This document shows, piece by piece, positions 34,831 to 46,440 of a stretch of DNA of 64,000 bases (within the stretch, counting starts at the first letter, position 1; each line of letters begins with the position of its first letter). The notes under the pieces were generated by a model. It saw nothing but the letters and a program-made list of their open reading frames with translations, did no database searches and was not told where the DNA came from. Source of the stretch: Gnetum montanum (Eukaryota > Streptophyta > Gnetopsida > Gnetales > Gnetaceae); NCBI GenBank assembly GCA_015680685.1, contig MNCI01038293.1, positions 491,737 through 555,736 of the forward strand. Direction: 5' to 3'. A program made the position numbers and the translations under genes.

Positions 34831-35699
34831 TGATGAGCGACGAGGTACCCCTACGCCCAACCATACGAATACAAGCGTTCACACATGATCCGGTCAAACT
34901 CCGAGGATTAAGTGCTTATGTGCCTACATAGAACAAGGATGAATTATGCAATTGTTGTCTTCCTAAGCTTACTTGTAAGGCACAATTGTATGGTTAAGTA
35001 AACTCTCAAGGTATATGATTTTTATGTTTTTTATATTTTCTATCTTAGTCTCCTAAGTGTGTGCAATGAAAAGATTTAATTAACTAATGGGTTTTTATAA
35101 CTCTAATGTGAATCAAATCCTAACACCAGCATCCGTTCCCACTCTCTAAACACATCTTGAACCAGTGTAACACTACTGAGATTACCAAACGCTAGTCGTT
35201 ACTGGGTTACCAAGTGTTCCACGTATGCTCGAAGTGGTCGTGCTGAGTGTGCTACTTCATTGGTAATTGATAATTGATAATTCTATGTAATAACGTTATT
35301 TAACTATTAAAAGCATCAAATAATAGTAAATAATACGAAATGCAATAATTAAGCTATTCTGAATGTTGCAAGGTTTATCACAAAGTTCATCTATATTTCT
35401 AGACACATGGTGTGCTCAGGTATACAATGCTCGAATAAAGATCCATTCACTTTATGACTCCTATTGCGAGCACTCAGAAATAATTCTAACTCTAAAAGGG
35501 AAACACTACAAGAGTTCGGCTAAAGGACTGAAAAACTAATGCCTAAGACTAAGCGCCCCTGTCTCTTATTTATAGCTAACGAGACAGGCTCTGACATTAT
35601 GTGTTCGATATCAGGGATCCAATGTCGATATCACGTATTTGATATCGCAAATCTAATATCAGGGATCCAATATCGGATCACTTATTTAGTGTCTCATCA
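34831..35699 (-). repeat. 3' LTR of element B (869 bp)
   Basis: Minus strand starts TGATGAGACAC and ends CGCTCATCA. TATA box (minus) at about 35567-35576. The U3 at 35600-35685 holds four GATATC-type palindromes. Confidence 0.9.
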
Positions 35700-35716
35700 T
35701 ACCCCCACGATTGAAT
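35700..35716 (-). other. Polypurine tract of element B
   Basis: Minus strand AATCGTGGGGGTA directly precedes the LTR start TGATGAG. Confidence 0.8.
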
Positions 35717-37676
35717 GAAATCTCGTCCTCAAGTTCCTTACAAAATATTAGGAAGGTATTGGATTATTGACTGAACGACAACAGACAGTGACATAGAATG
35801 ACAAACTCAAAGTGCCTAGTGAATAGATCAACAAACGTATTACAACATTGGTATTCATAACCATTGTGGTGAATACTATACATAGATGACATCCAGTCCC
35901 TCATTTGACAGCTTGAAGAGAGAGAAAATAAAACGAGGTGCATTGCTGCCGATGTCAAAAATGTGCACACCATTATTCATCCATGGCTATATGACTAAGC
36001 ATGTTCCTTGTGTTAATGCTCCAGCTCCAGTCCATCTTGAGTGCTCCCTCCTATCTCAGTTCATTGTTCATGTGATCGCCATCTGCACACACAGCACAAT
36101 CACGAATTAGCAAGGATAGATAAGATCTAATGCAACTGATACCTTGCCTCGATATGAAACACATTGGCTAGGTTGTGGGTATGGCAGATACTAGGTTAGA
36201 GGTTTGTAAGTGATAACTACCCAAGGTGTAGGGGTGAGATAAGTTATGGAATGGAAAAATTTGCGACAAGCCCCCACAACTAAGAGCAAACCTTTGGTAG
36301 CAATAGAATGGAAAATGAAAGAAAAAGGAAGATAAGAGGAATAACAATGGTGAAGCCAATAAAAATGCATAAAAAGGAAGAGAAAAACAAAAACGATGTC
36401 ATGGATGGGGTGAAATGAGAAATAGTTGATTGCAAGAAATATTTAAGGGAAAAAACTTAACAATTGCACCAAAAAGGAATGCTAGTGGGTCCTCCCCAAA
36501 GTAGGCTCATGCCCTTTATGCCCTAACAAACCCATAAACCAAAGAGTCTGTAGGCTCTTGGAATGACATATGAAGACAATAGTTAGGAATTTACCCATAA
36601 GAATTTACCAAAGAATAACAATGCACTGACCAAGATATAGGCTAATCATAAAATTGGCAACAAGGTAGAATACGGGAAGCAATATGGAAAGAGAAGAGAG
36701 AATGGAATGGAATCCCGAAATCAAGGTTGTGTAAATTCCCTTGTGTATTATGTGGTTAAGGTGACTTAATAAAATTCAGCCAAATCCAGATTAAAACTAA
36801 CCACATCCAATGATCTCACATCAACATATTTAACCAGCCCATCCTCCTGAAGCAATAAGAATGATTTCACAAAGCAACTATCATCCCAAAAAGAGAAGAA
36901 TAGAGAAGTAGGAAGTGAGAAAGGGACTTAGTTAGAGCGAACCTTCAAGCATGGGTAACATGTCTGTCCAATGCCATAACTAGTGCTTGTAGGCCATGTT
37001 CCTTTATTATGTCTAAGGGCTGTGCTTTGAATTCTCACAAGTTTTTTTTTTTTGAGTGGGAACCATACCATGCAAAGAATTATTTGATTTATTCAACCTC
37101 TTTGTATTAGTTGACAGTGAAATGATGAAAAACCTATGAAAAACATCCAAATACCCAAGAGAATATCCAACACAAATGCATCGAATCCCCTTGAAGTTAC
37201 ACCTATTTAATCCATTTGAATCTTTCCTTGGTTTGAAGAATACCAAGCCACAAATTCATTAATAGGTTTGCTTAGAAAAAGGGACAGTACATTTCCAAAA
37301 CAAAGGGAGACCATAGAGTTGAATGGATGAATGAATGATGTGGACTCATTGCTTTTTTTATCAAAAGAAACCATATCTTAGTGTCAACATTAAAAGTCAA
37401 AGGTCAAAACCAAACATTAGCAATCAACACCATTATAGTACAACCCACCATCATGAGCACTTATTATGTGACGAGTGAAAATAAATCAAACAAAAGGTAA
37501 CAAAGAAAGAAATAGTAAAAATGTTAACGATGGTGTAAAACAAAAACAAGTAAAGATGAAAAATGTATAAAACAAAAAAAAAAAACAAAAAAAACTAAGG
37601 GCTTAGAATAATTAGCTTTAGTGGCCATCTCCCCCACAATTGAGTTGGAAGGAGGAGATTCGAAATAATGAGCAGG
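35717..37676 (-). other. Element B spacer between integrase and polypurine tract
   Basis: No ORF2 is present. The segment shares blocks with the spacers of A and C, including GGGCATGAGCCTACTTTGGG near 36530-36510 and CATGTTACCCATGCTTGAAG near 36965. Contains T-rich stretches near 37030 and 37570. Confidence 0.55.
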
Positions 37677-40600
37677 GCTATCCATCAATAAAGGTAGTGT
37701 TAATACTAGCTATTTTAGGCTCATGGAAAGGTTTGGTTTGCTGGATGTTGACCAATAATTTCTTATCCGGGCTTCCAGGTTTATAGATTATCATGGCCCC
37801 TGAAGAAAAAGTTTCATGAATGATATAAGGTCCTTCCCATAGTGTTTTAAATTTAGTTCGTTGTGGCACATGTGCAGGATTCCAATAAAGAACCCTATCT
37901 CCTGGTTAGTACTTGACTTTTCAAATTCTAAGGTCATGACATTGTTTGTTGAAGGCCTTGTGCAATTTGTTGGATGATAGGGCGACTACTTGATTTTCAT
38001 CTAGCAAGTTAAGATTCATTAACCATTCTTTCTGTGCTAGAATGAGGTCAAGGTTAAGGTCACATGTTGTAGATAGTGTACGGAGTTTAGCTTGGATAGG
38101 GAGTGTTGGAAGTTTACCGTATACTAACTCATAGGGAGAATAGCCTATAGGGAGTTTTCATGTGGAGCGGTAGGCCCAAAGAGCATCATTCAGTTTGGTG
38201 CTCCAGTTTCACCTATATTTGCTAATGGTTCGTGTCAAAATTTTTGTGATTTCTCTATTGGTGACTTCAGCTTAACCATTCACTTGAGGATGATATGGTG
38301 TAGTCAGTTTATGCTCAACTCCTAAGCGTTGCATTAACTTCCAAAAAGTCACACCTATAAAATGTGTACCATTATCAGAAATAAGTGCACAAGGCATGCC
38401 AAACTTCTTTAGGATTTGTTGTTGAACAAATCATGCAGCAGTAGATGATGTACAGTCGGTAACGGTGGCTGCTTCTACCCATTTTTTGAAATAGTCAACA
38501 ACAAAAACAATGTATGCTTTTCCATTGGACATCAATGTAATAGGCCCCATAAAATCAATACCCCATATGTCGAAGGGTTCTAAGGGTTGAATCCATTGTT
38601 GTGGACGCTCCATTCTAGTAGTCATTCCCCCATTGCGTTGGCAGTGCTCACAAGATTGGACAAAATGATGGGTGTCCTAAAATAATGTAGCCCAATAATA
38701 TCCTACAAGCAAGATTTTAATGGCTATTCATCTCCTAGCATAATGACCCCCACAAGGGCCCTCATGAGCATCTTGGAGAACTTGCAATTGATTTGCATTG
38801 GGAACACACCATCGGACCAAGCCATTGGAACATACCTTGTAAAGGTATCCGTTGATTTCCATGAAATGTTTGACTTGGTGGAGAAACTATTATTTCTTTT
38901 TAACGTCCAAACCTTGTGGTGTTTCTTGTATGAGAAGATAAGTAAGAATGCTACTATACCAATTTGTATCTATGGGTGATTGATTGTTTATTACACTTGT
39001 AAAGAGTAGTTCATCAGAGAAGCAATCAGAAATCAGGTATTTATCCTCCTTGTTGTCCCATCGCAACTAAGATAAATGATTGACAACAACATTCTTGGTG
39101 CCTTTACGATCTACTATCATGAGATTGAACTCTTGCAAGATCACAAGCCATTGTATGATGCGAGGGCTCACTGTTGATTTATTCATAAGGAACTAAGTCG
39201 CACTATGATCTGTGTGTACAAATACCTTATAACCTAATACATAGTGCCTAAATTTCTCTAGTGCAAACACAACAACCATGAACTCTTTTTCTATTGTGGT
39301 ATAGTTGATTTGTGCACCAACAATACTTCAACTTGCACAACAAATGTAGTAGGGACGTTTGTGCTTATCTAACTGTGTAAGTATGGCTCCTAAAGAAAAA
39401 TTGGATGCATCAGTCATTATATGGAATGGTTTGGACCAGTCAGGAGCTTGTAGAATGGGTGTTTCTATAAGCTTCTGCTTCAAGGTTTGGAAGGCTAACT
39501 CACATTCCTTGGTCCATTTAAATGATATGTCCTTTTTCGTTAATTCTACCAATGATTTTGCAATCTTCAAAAAGTTCTCGATGAAGTGTCTATAATATCT
39601 AGTATGTCCAAGGAATGATCAGACATCTTTTATAATTTCAGATTGAGAAGTGATTCCTTGGATGAATTTAATTTTTTCAAGATCTACCTCTATGTCTGTT
39701 TGTGAAATTTTATGCCCTAGTACAATGCCCTCTTGGACCATTAAGTGGCTTTTCTGCCAGTTGAGCCTTAGGTTGGTTTCAATACATCATTTCAGTACTT
39801 GCTCTAATCAGTCCAATGCTTGTTCAAAGTCTACTCTGTAGGTGGAGAAATCGTCCATAAAAACCTCCACACCATTCCCTATTTGCTACTGAAATATACT
39901 GAGAACCAAACGTTGAAATGTTGCTAAAGCATTGCATAAGCCAAATGGCATTTGCCTATATGAAAATGTCCCCCAAGGACTCGTGAATGTAGTTTTGGCT
40001 TGGTCTTCTAGTGTTATTTGGATTTGATACCCACTGTAACCATCTAGAAAACTATAGTAACAATGCCCTGCAATGGTATTTAAGACTTGGTTAACGAATG
40101 ACAATGGGAAATGATCTTTAAAGGTTGCCATGTTCAATAGCCTAAAGTCTATACACACCCTCCATTTACCACCTTTTTTAGGCACAATGACCAATGGACT
40201 AACCCATTCACTATCAGCAATGGGGTAGATGAGCCTGGCCTTTAGAAGTTGTTCAATCTCTTCCTGAACTACTTGCTTAAGCTTTGGGTTTAGTCGTCTT
40301 TGCGGTTGGCGTTGAGGCTTTATAGAGGGGTCAGTGTAAATTCTATGTTGACATATCCTAGGATCTATTCCAGTTAATTTGGGATACGACCGAGCAAAGG
40401 CTTTTAACCATTTGTTTACCATCTTCAATAGTCTTTCTGTTTATTGAGGAGCGAGCTTAGCATTAATGATTACCAATCTTCCATTCTTAAGAAATGCATA
40501 CTCCATACCGGTGGGCAATGACTTTAATTCAAGGGGCTCTTGCTTAAACTTGTCACAGATTTCCAACTTCCCCCAGTTGATATTTTCGGTGTCAGTACTT

Positions 40601-41260
40601 GGAAGTTGGTGATGGACTTGCTCTAATGCATCTATGGTATTGATATAGGCACAAGTCAAGCTCTCAGTTGGTTCCATGCATAAAGTTGAATCATACTCTA
40701 GGTCAGCTATCAGCCACTAGGTGCCTTCCTGTCTTGTGGCTACTACATACAAGCATCTTTGTATGTCAGATACTTGTGCACACTGGTTACATGTAGGTAA
40801 TGTTAAGCATTGTACAAACCAGGACTTCTACACGTAGTTGCACCCTATGTCACTATATGCGATGCATGGAACTTTCTTCTTCTCAATCTTCCCAAACACA
40901 TTTTCTTTTGATATCTCTAAGGAAAGATCATGTATTCCTAGGTGCACATCAATCGTACTTAGCCATGCTCTTCCCATTATGATTGGGAAGTCCCTCTTAC
41001 AGTTGTTGACTTGGATCACTAAGAAATCAGTTGGATACAACCAGCCATAAATAGTGGTGACAATGTCCTCCACTAGTCCTAATGGAGCAGTGATGGACTG
41101 GTTGGCCAACTCTAAATGGATGTTACTCTTCTTTAGCAAAGAAAGGTTCCAGACTTTATACATTTCTTGGGAGATCAAATTAACAACATAATGTGAATCC
41201 AAAAGAGCTTTGCAAGGCTCATTTCCAGTGATTTACAAATAAATAAGAGGACTTCCAGGA
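37677..41260 (-). pseudogene. Element B pol (protease, RT, RNase H, integrase)
   Basis: Order on the minus strand. Protease about 41260-40830: KALLDSHYVVNLIS at the active site and FPIIMGRAWLSTID. RT about 40310-39600: WVSPLVIVPKKGGKWRVCID, FLDGYSGYQIQI, MPFGLCNALATFQ and the catalytic FMDDFS near 39860-39843. RNase H about 39480-39130: FHIMTDASNFSLGAIL and YTTIEKEFMVVVFALEKFR. Integrase about 38680-37680: CEHCQRNGG, WGIDFMGPI, ISDNGTHFIG, EVTNREI and the C-terminal LWEGPYIIHETFSSGA. The protease lacks the usual D-[ST]-G. Most stops are TAG at Gln positions, as just before AEVTNREI. No chromodomain, as expected for Athila. Confidence 0.88.
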
Positions 41261-41499
41261 TCAGAGAATTTTCTAGGAAGATGACCAACTTTAATCCAAT
41301 CAGTGATGTCATGGGTTAACATAATAGCGTGAGTTGAGTGCGATTTTTGGTTCGAAGAAAGCTCTGAAGATTCAAATGATGATAAGGCATTTGGATAATT
41401 AGCCACTTGTGGTTGTAAGGACTTGGTTGGACTGTTGGTTCTAAAGAAAGGTCTCTTCTTTGATTGGTTGTTCAAACTAGTAGTAGGTTGAAGATTGAC

Positions 41500-43856
41500 A
41501 ACCCTTGTAGCATTACGTTGTTGTGGTTGGGCAGGAAGCTCACCCTGCATAGTTGGAGCAAGTGGTAATGGAGTCGAGGGAGGAAGAGGTGCAGATAGAT
41601 GAGAAGAATAGTACGTATGTGAAGCATCACCCCAAGGAGAAGGATTTCTATAGTATTGAAGGGTTTGGTAGTGAAGCTGAGGAGTGTTGTGACTAGTAGA
41701 GTCACATGGAGAGATCAGCTGCTGAACGTAATACCCGTATGGGTCAGGTTGACGGTAATGGTACTATTGATGTGGTAGTGGCATTCCCCATGATTGTGGG
41801 TGTTTCCACTATTGATATTGTTTATTCAGTTACGGTGGAGCTCCACTCAGATAATATGTTAAGGGTTGGTAAAACTACCTTGGGTTACCTTGAGGATAAG
41901 TAACCTTCTGGGTGTTTGTCATCTATTTAATCATGGGTTTAGTGCATACACCCCAGACTCTTACAGATGTGACATTACCGGGCAACATCCCTTAGGATGG
42001 TCATATTGGTAAATCTCACATCTACCATCATCATTAGTGTCCGAATCCACAACCTCTTCAATGAAGACAACCTTGCCCTTACCCTTGTTATGCACATACT
42101 CAGCTTCTTTCTTTTTCCTTCCCTCTCGATCACTACTTTGTTCTCTAGAATCCTCTATTATTTTTAGGATAATTTGAAATTTTTCGTCTAGGGAGTTCCA
42201 CATTTGATCCACCTTTGCTCATACTTCTAACGCAAATTTTTGAATGGGCAAAGTCTTTCTATTCACCATCTCTTCAAGTGGTGACTCTTCTTCATCTTCA
42301 CAAAATCTAATTTCCTTCTTTTGGAGGGAAGGATCTCTGTTGTACTCCTTCGCACTTTCTCTTTTCCTCAACTCGCCTTCCTCCTTGGCAACTTGCTCTA
42401 TCAATCTTTGTATTTGATGGGCTTTGAGCTCGGATAGCCTTCCTTGGGCATAAGTCCCAAGGGTTCTTCACGTTTCATACCTAAGCCCATCTACGAGATG
42501 GCAGAGTTGTTCCTTTTGTGAGTAACCATGACCAGGACAACGATGTAATAATGAATAATATTGGTCCATGGCAACATCCAAGGGTTTGTGTCCTCCTTGT
42601 TTCCATCCTTGGATTTTCTTATGCAAGTTGGACACTCGGGAGTACGTTTGATACTTATTGTTGAATAGCTCTAACATGGTAGTCCATCGACGAATGGATT
42701 CCAATTCTAAGGACCGGTACTAGCTTTCTGCTTCTTTGATCAGTGTCCGTGGAAACAACTTTAGCCTTTAGCACTTGTTTTCTATATTCTTTAAGGCACA
42801 TGCATTGTGGAATGCTTGCAAATGGTTTTGAGGATTAGCATTGTATCCCCCTTCGAATCATGGAATGTTATTCATGTCTAGTCTTTTGATCCTACTGTCT
42901 TTCTAATGCCTTGTTGGGATCCTAATAGCCTTTGCTATATTTAACATACTTTGGGTGGTGAGTAGGGGTTCATCATGATCATGTTGCCTATGGTGTCTAT
43001 GATACCTATGCTGTTCCCTACACTCCCTTCTTTCATGGTGTGTGTCTCTAGAATGCCCTCGCCCCCTTTCTTTATTAGTTTGTTGGTGATTTCTATTTTG
43101 CTTACCGTTGTCCTCATGGTCTCGCCCTTTGCGACTACATTTAGATCCTGAAGGAGAGGGGGAAGAAGATGATGAAGGTGAAGAGGAAGGAGGACTAGCA
43201 CCATGACAGTGCCTGTCACCTTCTCTTCAGTGGTCGTGGCCTTGGTCGTGGTTACGATCAGAATGTCTATCATTGTCATGTGTTTGTGTTGCTTTTTCAA
43301 ACCCTTTGTATCTATTGGTATCAAAACTTGGATTATGAATAGTTGAGTGAAAATTCTGGTACACAACTCCTTGACCAAAGTCAACAAGAGGAACATCATT
43401 TTGTGAAAAACCTCCCGAGACAAGTTCACCAACCTCGTTTTCACTTAGGACATATGGGACATCCTGATATCACTTCCCCTTCACGAATTCGTAATGTCTC
43501 TCCTATTGTAGATCCCTTTGGTGTTGCGCCTCCATGGATCGATAATCTCTCAAATCTTGTTCATGCACAACGTACTTTGATTGTAAGCGCTGCATACCAA
43601 TTTGTGTGAGAGCATGAAGAAGCATGCTTGGGATCGAGTGATCGAGAGGTAGCACTATGTTACCTTCTAAATCACGTCATCACAGTTATTCATCCTGGTG
43701 GAGGATAAAGGAAAAGTCTAGTACATACTCATCAGGATGAGCGTATACCATGCAAAACTGTTGGGGTACTGGCAGATCGTCATGTGCACCCTATCTTCGA
43801 TTATTCATGGTGTCAGACCTAGTTGGTGAAGCACTCTCATAAGAAGAAGGAGACAT
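41500..43856 (-). pseudogene. Element B gag
   Basis: Starts ATG 43856 (MSPSSYESASPTRSDT). An Asp/Arg/His-rich segment (43300-42950) with many RDH/HR repeats precedes the capsid core near 42860-42430: NHLQAFHNACALKNIE, FNNKYQTYSRVSNL, IQGWKQGGHKPLDVAMDQYY and HRCPGHGYSQKEQLCHLVDG. A Lys/Glu-rich linker follows, then a zinc knuckle remnant near 42020 (CEIYQYDHPKGCC), a decayed C-x2-C-x3-H-x4-C of Athila type. A Pro/Gln-rich tail leads into the protease. Confidence 0.8.
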
Positions 43857-43965
43857 GATTGATTATTCAGTGTGCGATACCCTTTTCTAGTGATTGTAGG
43901 ATAGTTAATATTAAGGGTTCATTCCAATGATGGAAGGATTTCCTAAGTTCTAATCAGCACACAAA

Positions 43966-43983
43966 CAACAAAATCCCCGACAA
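43966..43983 (-). other. Primer binding site of element B, shortened
   Basis: Minus strand TTGTCGGGGATTTTG follows the LTR. Compared with the tRNA-Asp-type site TTGGCGCCGTTGCCGGGGA, the segment between the two TTG triplets is missing. Confidence 0.6.
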
Positions 43984-44825
43984 TGATGTTGGTGAGGTAC
44001 CCCTACGCCCAACCATACGAATATGAGCATTCATGCATGATCTGGTTGAACTCTGAGGATTAAGTGCTTATGTGCCTATACAGAACAAGAATGAGTTATG
44101 TAGTTGTTGTCTTCCCAAGTTTACTTGTAAGGCACAACTATATGGTTAAGTAAACTCAAGGTGTATGATTTTTATGTTTTTTATATTTTTTTTATCTTAG
44201 TCTTCTAAGTGTGTGCAATGAAAATATTTAATTAACTAATGGATTTTTATAACTAATGTGAATCAAATCTTAACACCAACATTTGTTCTCACTCTCTGGA
44301 CACATCCTGAACTAGTGTAACACTATTGGGATTACCAAACGCTAGTCGTTACTGGGTTACCAAGTGTTCCACGTATGCTCGAAGTGGTCGTGTTGAGTGT
44401 GCTACTTCATTGGTAATTGATAATTAATAATTCTATGAAATAATGTTAATTAACTATTGAAAGCATAAAATAATAGTAAATAACATGAAATGCAATAATT
44501 AAGCTATTATGAATGTTGTAAGGTTTATCACAAAGTTTGTCTTTATTTCCGGACACATGGTGTGCTTAGGTACACAATGCTCAAATAAAGTCTATGACTC
44601 CTACTACGGGCACTCAGAAATAATTCTAACTCTGGAAGGGAAAAATTGTAAGAGCTTGACTAAAGGACTAAAAAACTAATGCCCAAGACCAAGCACCCCT
44701 GTCTCTTATTTATGGCCAATGAGAGAGGCTCCAACATCGCATGTTCGATATCGGGGATCCAATGCCGATATCGCGTATCCAATATAACAGATCTGATATT
44801 AGATCGCTTATTTGATGACTCATTA
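43984..44825 (-). repeat. 5' LTR of element B (842 bp)
   Basis: Aligns along its length with 34831-35699. In the first about 150 aligned bases from the inner end I count roughly 20 differences, all transitions. The TATA box has become CATAAATA (44707-44714). GATATCG palindromes are kept at 44750-44775. Confidence 0.9.
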
Positions 44826-46440
44826 GAAGCTATGAAGCAGAAATAGTTGAATGACCCCTTGTTCTTGTTGGGCCAAAAGGATAGTGAGGATCCCTTCTTT
44901 GGGGATTCTCATTTCACTAACTCTCCTCCCCTTGGTTTTGATGAAGGGGGCTTAAAATAGAACTTATAGTCCACTATAAACAATCCTAGTTCAAGCAAGA
45001 ATAGGTCCCATAATCATGGGGGATCTAAAGATGGGAGTCATGGTAGGGACAAGGATAGCCATTGTGATGATGATTGTAGTCATGACCATCAAAGAGGGGG
45101 TGGAAGAAACTATGATGCTAGTCCTCCTTCCTCTTCACCTTTGTCATCCTCTTCCTTCTCCTCTAGTTCCGATCGAAGCCGTAGAAAACATGACCATGAT
45201 GGAGGTGATCAATGAGAAAGAGATGATTATAGGGCTTTCCAGACCAATGGAGATTAGGGATGTGGGCATTTAAGGGAGGCCCACCACCACAAGCGAATGG
45301 ATAGCAAAGGGCATCATAGGTATCATGCCCAACACCGAAGCCATACTATGATGAGCCTTGCTTGCAACTCAAAATATGCTGAATATCATAGAAGTAGTAA
45401 GAATTATAACAAGGCATGTGAAAGATAGTAGAAATAAGTAGTTAGATATGAATAATACTTCCAAGTTTGAAAGGGGATACAACTTAGATTTGCAAAACCA
45501 TCTACAAGCCTTTCACGATGCCTGTGCCTTACAAAACATGGAAAAAGAATGACAAAAACTTAAATTGTTCTCTAGGACACTCATAAAAGAAGCTGAAAGT
45601 TGGTACTAGTATTTGGAGCTAGAATTAATCCATAGATGAAGTACAATGCTTGAGCTCTTTAATGATAAGTATTAGATGTACTCCCGAGTGTCCAACTTGA
45701 GAAAGCAGATCCAAGGTTGGAAACAAGGAACACATGAACCCTTGGACATAGCCATGGGCAAGTACTATTCTCTTTTGCATCGATGCCCTGGCCATGGTTA
45801 TTTTCAAAGGAAGTAGCTTTGACATATCATAGATGGGATCTAATCAAAAACAAGGAGAACTCTTAAGGTCTATGCCCAGGGAGGTTATCGAAACTTAAAG
45901 TCCATCAAATCCAAAGGTGCATTGAGCAGGCTGCTAAAGAAGAAGAAGAGCTAAGAAAGAGCAAAAGTGTTGAGGATTACAACCAGGATCCTTCCATCAA
46001 AAAATGAGAAGTTCGATTTTGTGACAATGAGGAGGAGGCACCACTTGATGAGGTGGTGCAACAAAAGACTTTGCCAATCCAAAAGTCTATTTTAGAAATT
46101 TCAAATAAAGTAGACAACATGTGGGACTCTTTGGATGAAAAGCTCCAAATCACTCTAAAAATAGCAAAAGCATCTAAAGAGCAAAGTAGTAATCGTGATC
46201 ATAGGAGAAGGAAGGAAGTTGAACATACCCACTAAAAGGGTAAGGCTACTATAGTAGAGGAGGTTATGGATTCTAAATCAAATGATGATGATGGATGTGA
46301 CATATTCTAATACAAACATCCTAAGGGATGTTGCCTCATTGTGTCATACTTGTAGGAGTCTGGGATATATGCTCTAAATCGTAAATTGGCCAAAAGGCAA
46401 GCAACTAGAAGGTTGCCTTATCCTCAAGGCAACCCAAGGT
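44826..46440 (+). pseudogene. Element A gag, C-terminal part
   Basis: Continues from 34830 after element B. Readable pieces: a His/Asp/Ser-rich segment 45000-45300, IKGDTT-like capsid core pieces 45470-45850 matching B, EEAPLDEVVQQKTLPIQKS and NKVDNMWDSLDEKLQITLK (46030-46180, matching NRKTLPIQKFALEV and MWNSLDEKFQIILK in B), and the knuckle CDIF-YKHPKGCC near 46300. Several stops and frameshifts. Confidence 0.75.

Larger units (their letters stand above)
34831..44825 (-). mobile_element. Element B: complete Athila-like gag-pol element, minus strand
   Basis: LTRs 43984-44825 (5') and 34831-35699 (3'), flanked by a perfect 5-bp target duplication GAAGC (34826-34830 and 44826-44830). Internal order on the minus strand: PBS remnant, gag from 43856, protease, RT, RNase H, integrase to about 37676, a spacer of about 2 kb, and the polypurine tract. 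No ORF2. About 10 kb. All domains are recognisable, but stops and frameshifts make it inactive. Confidence 0.92.
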
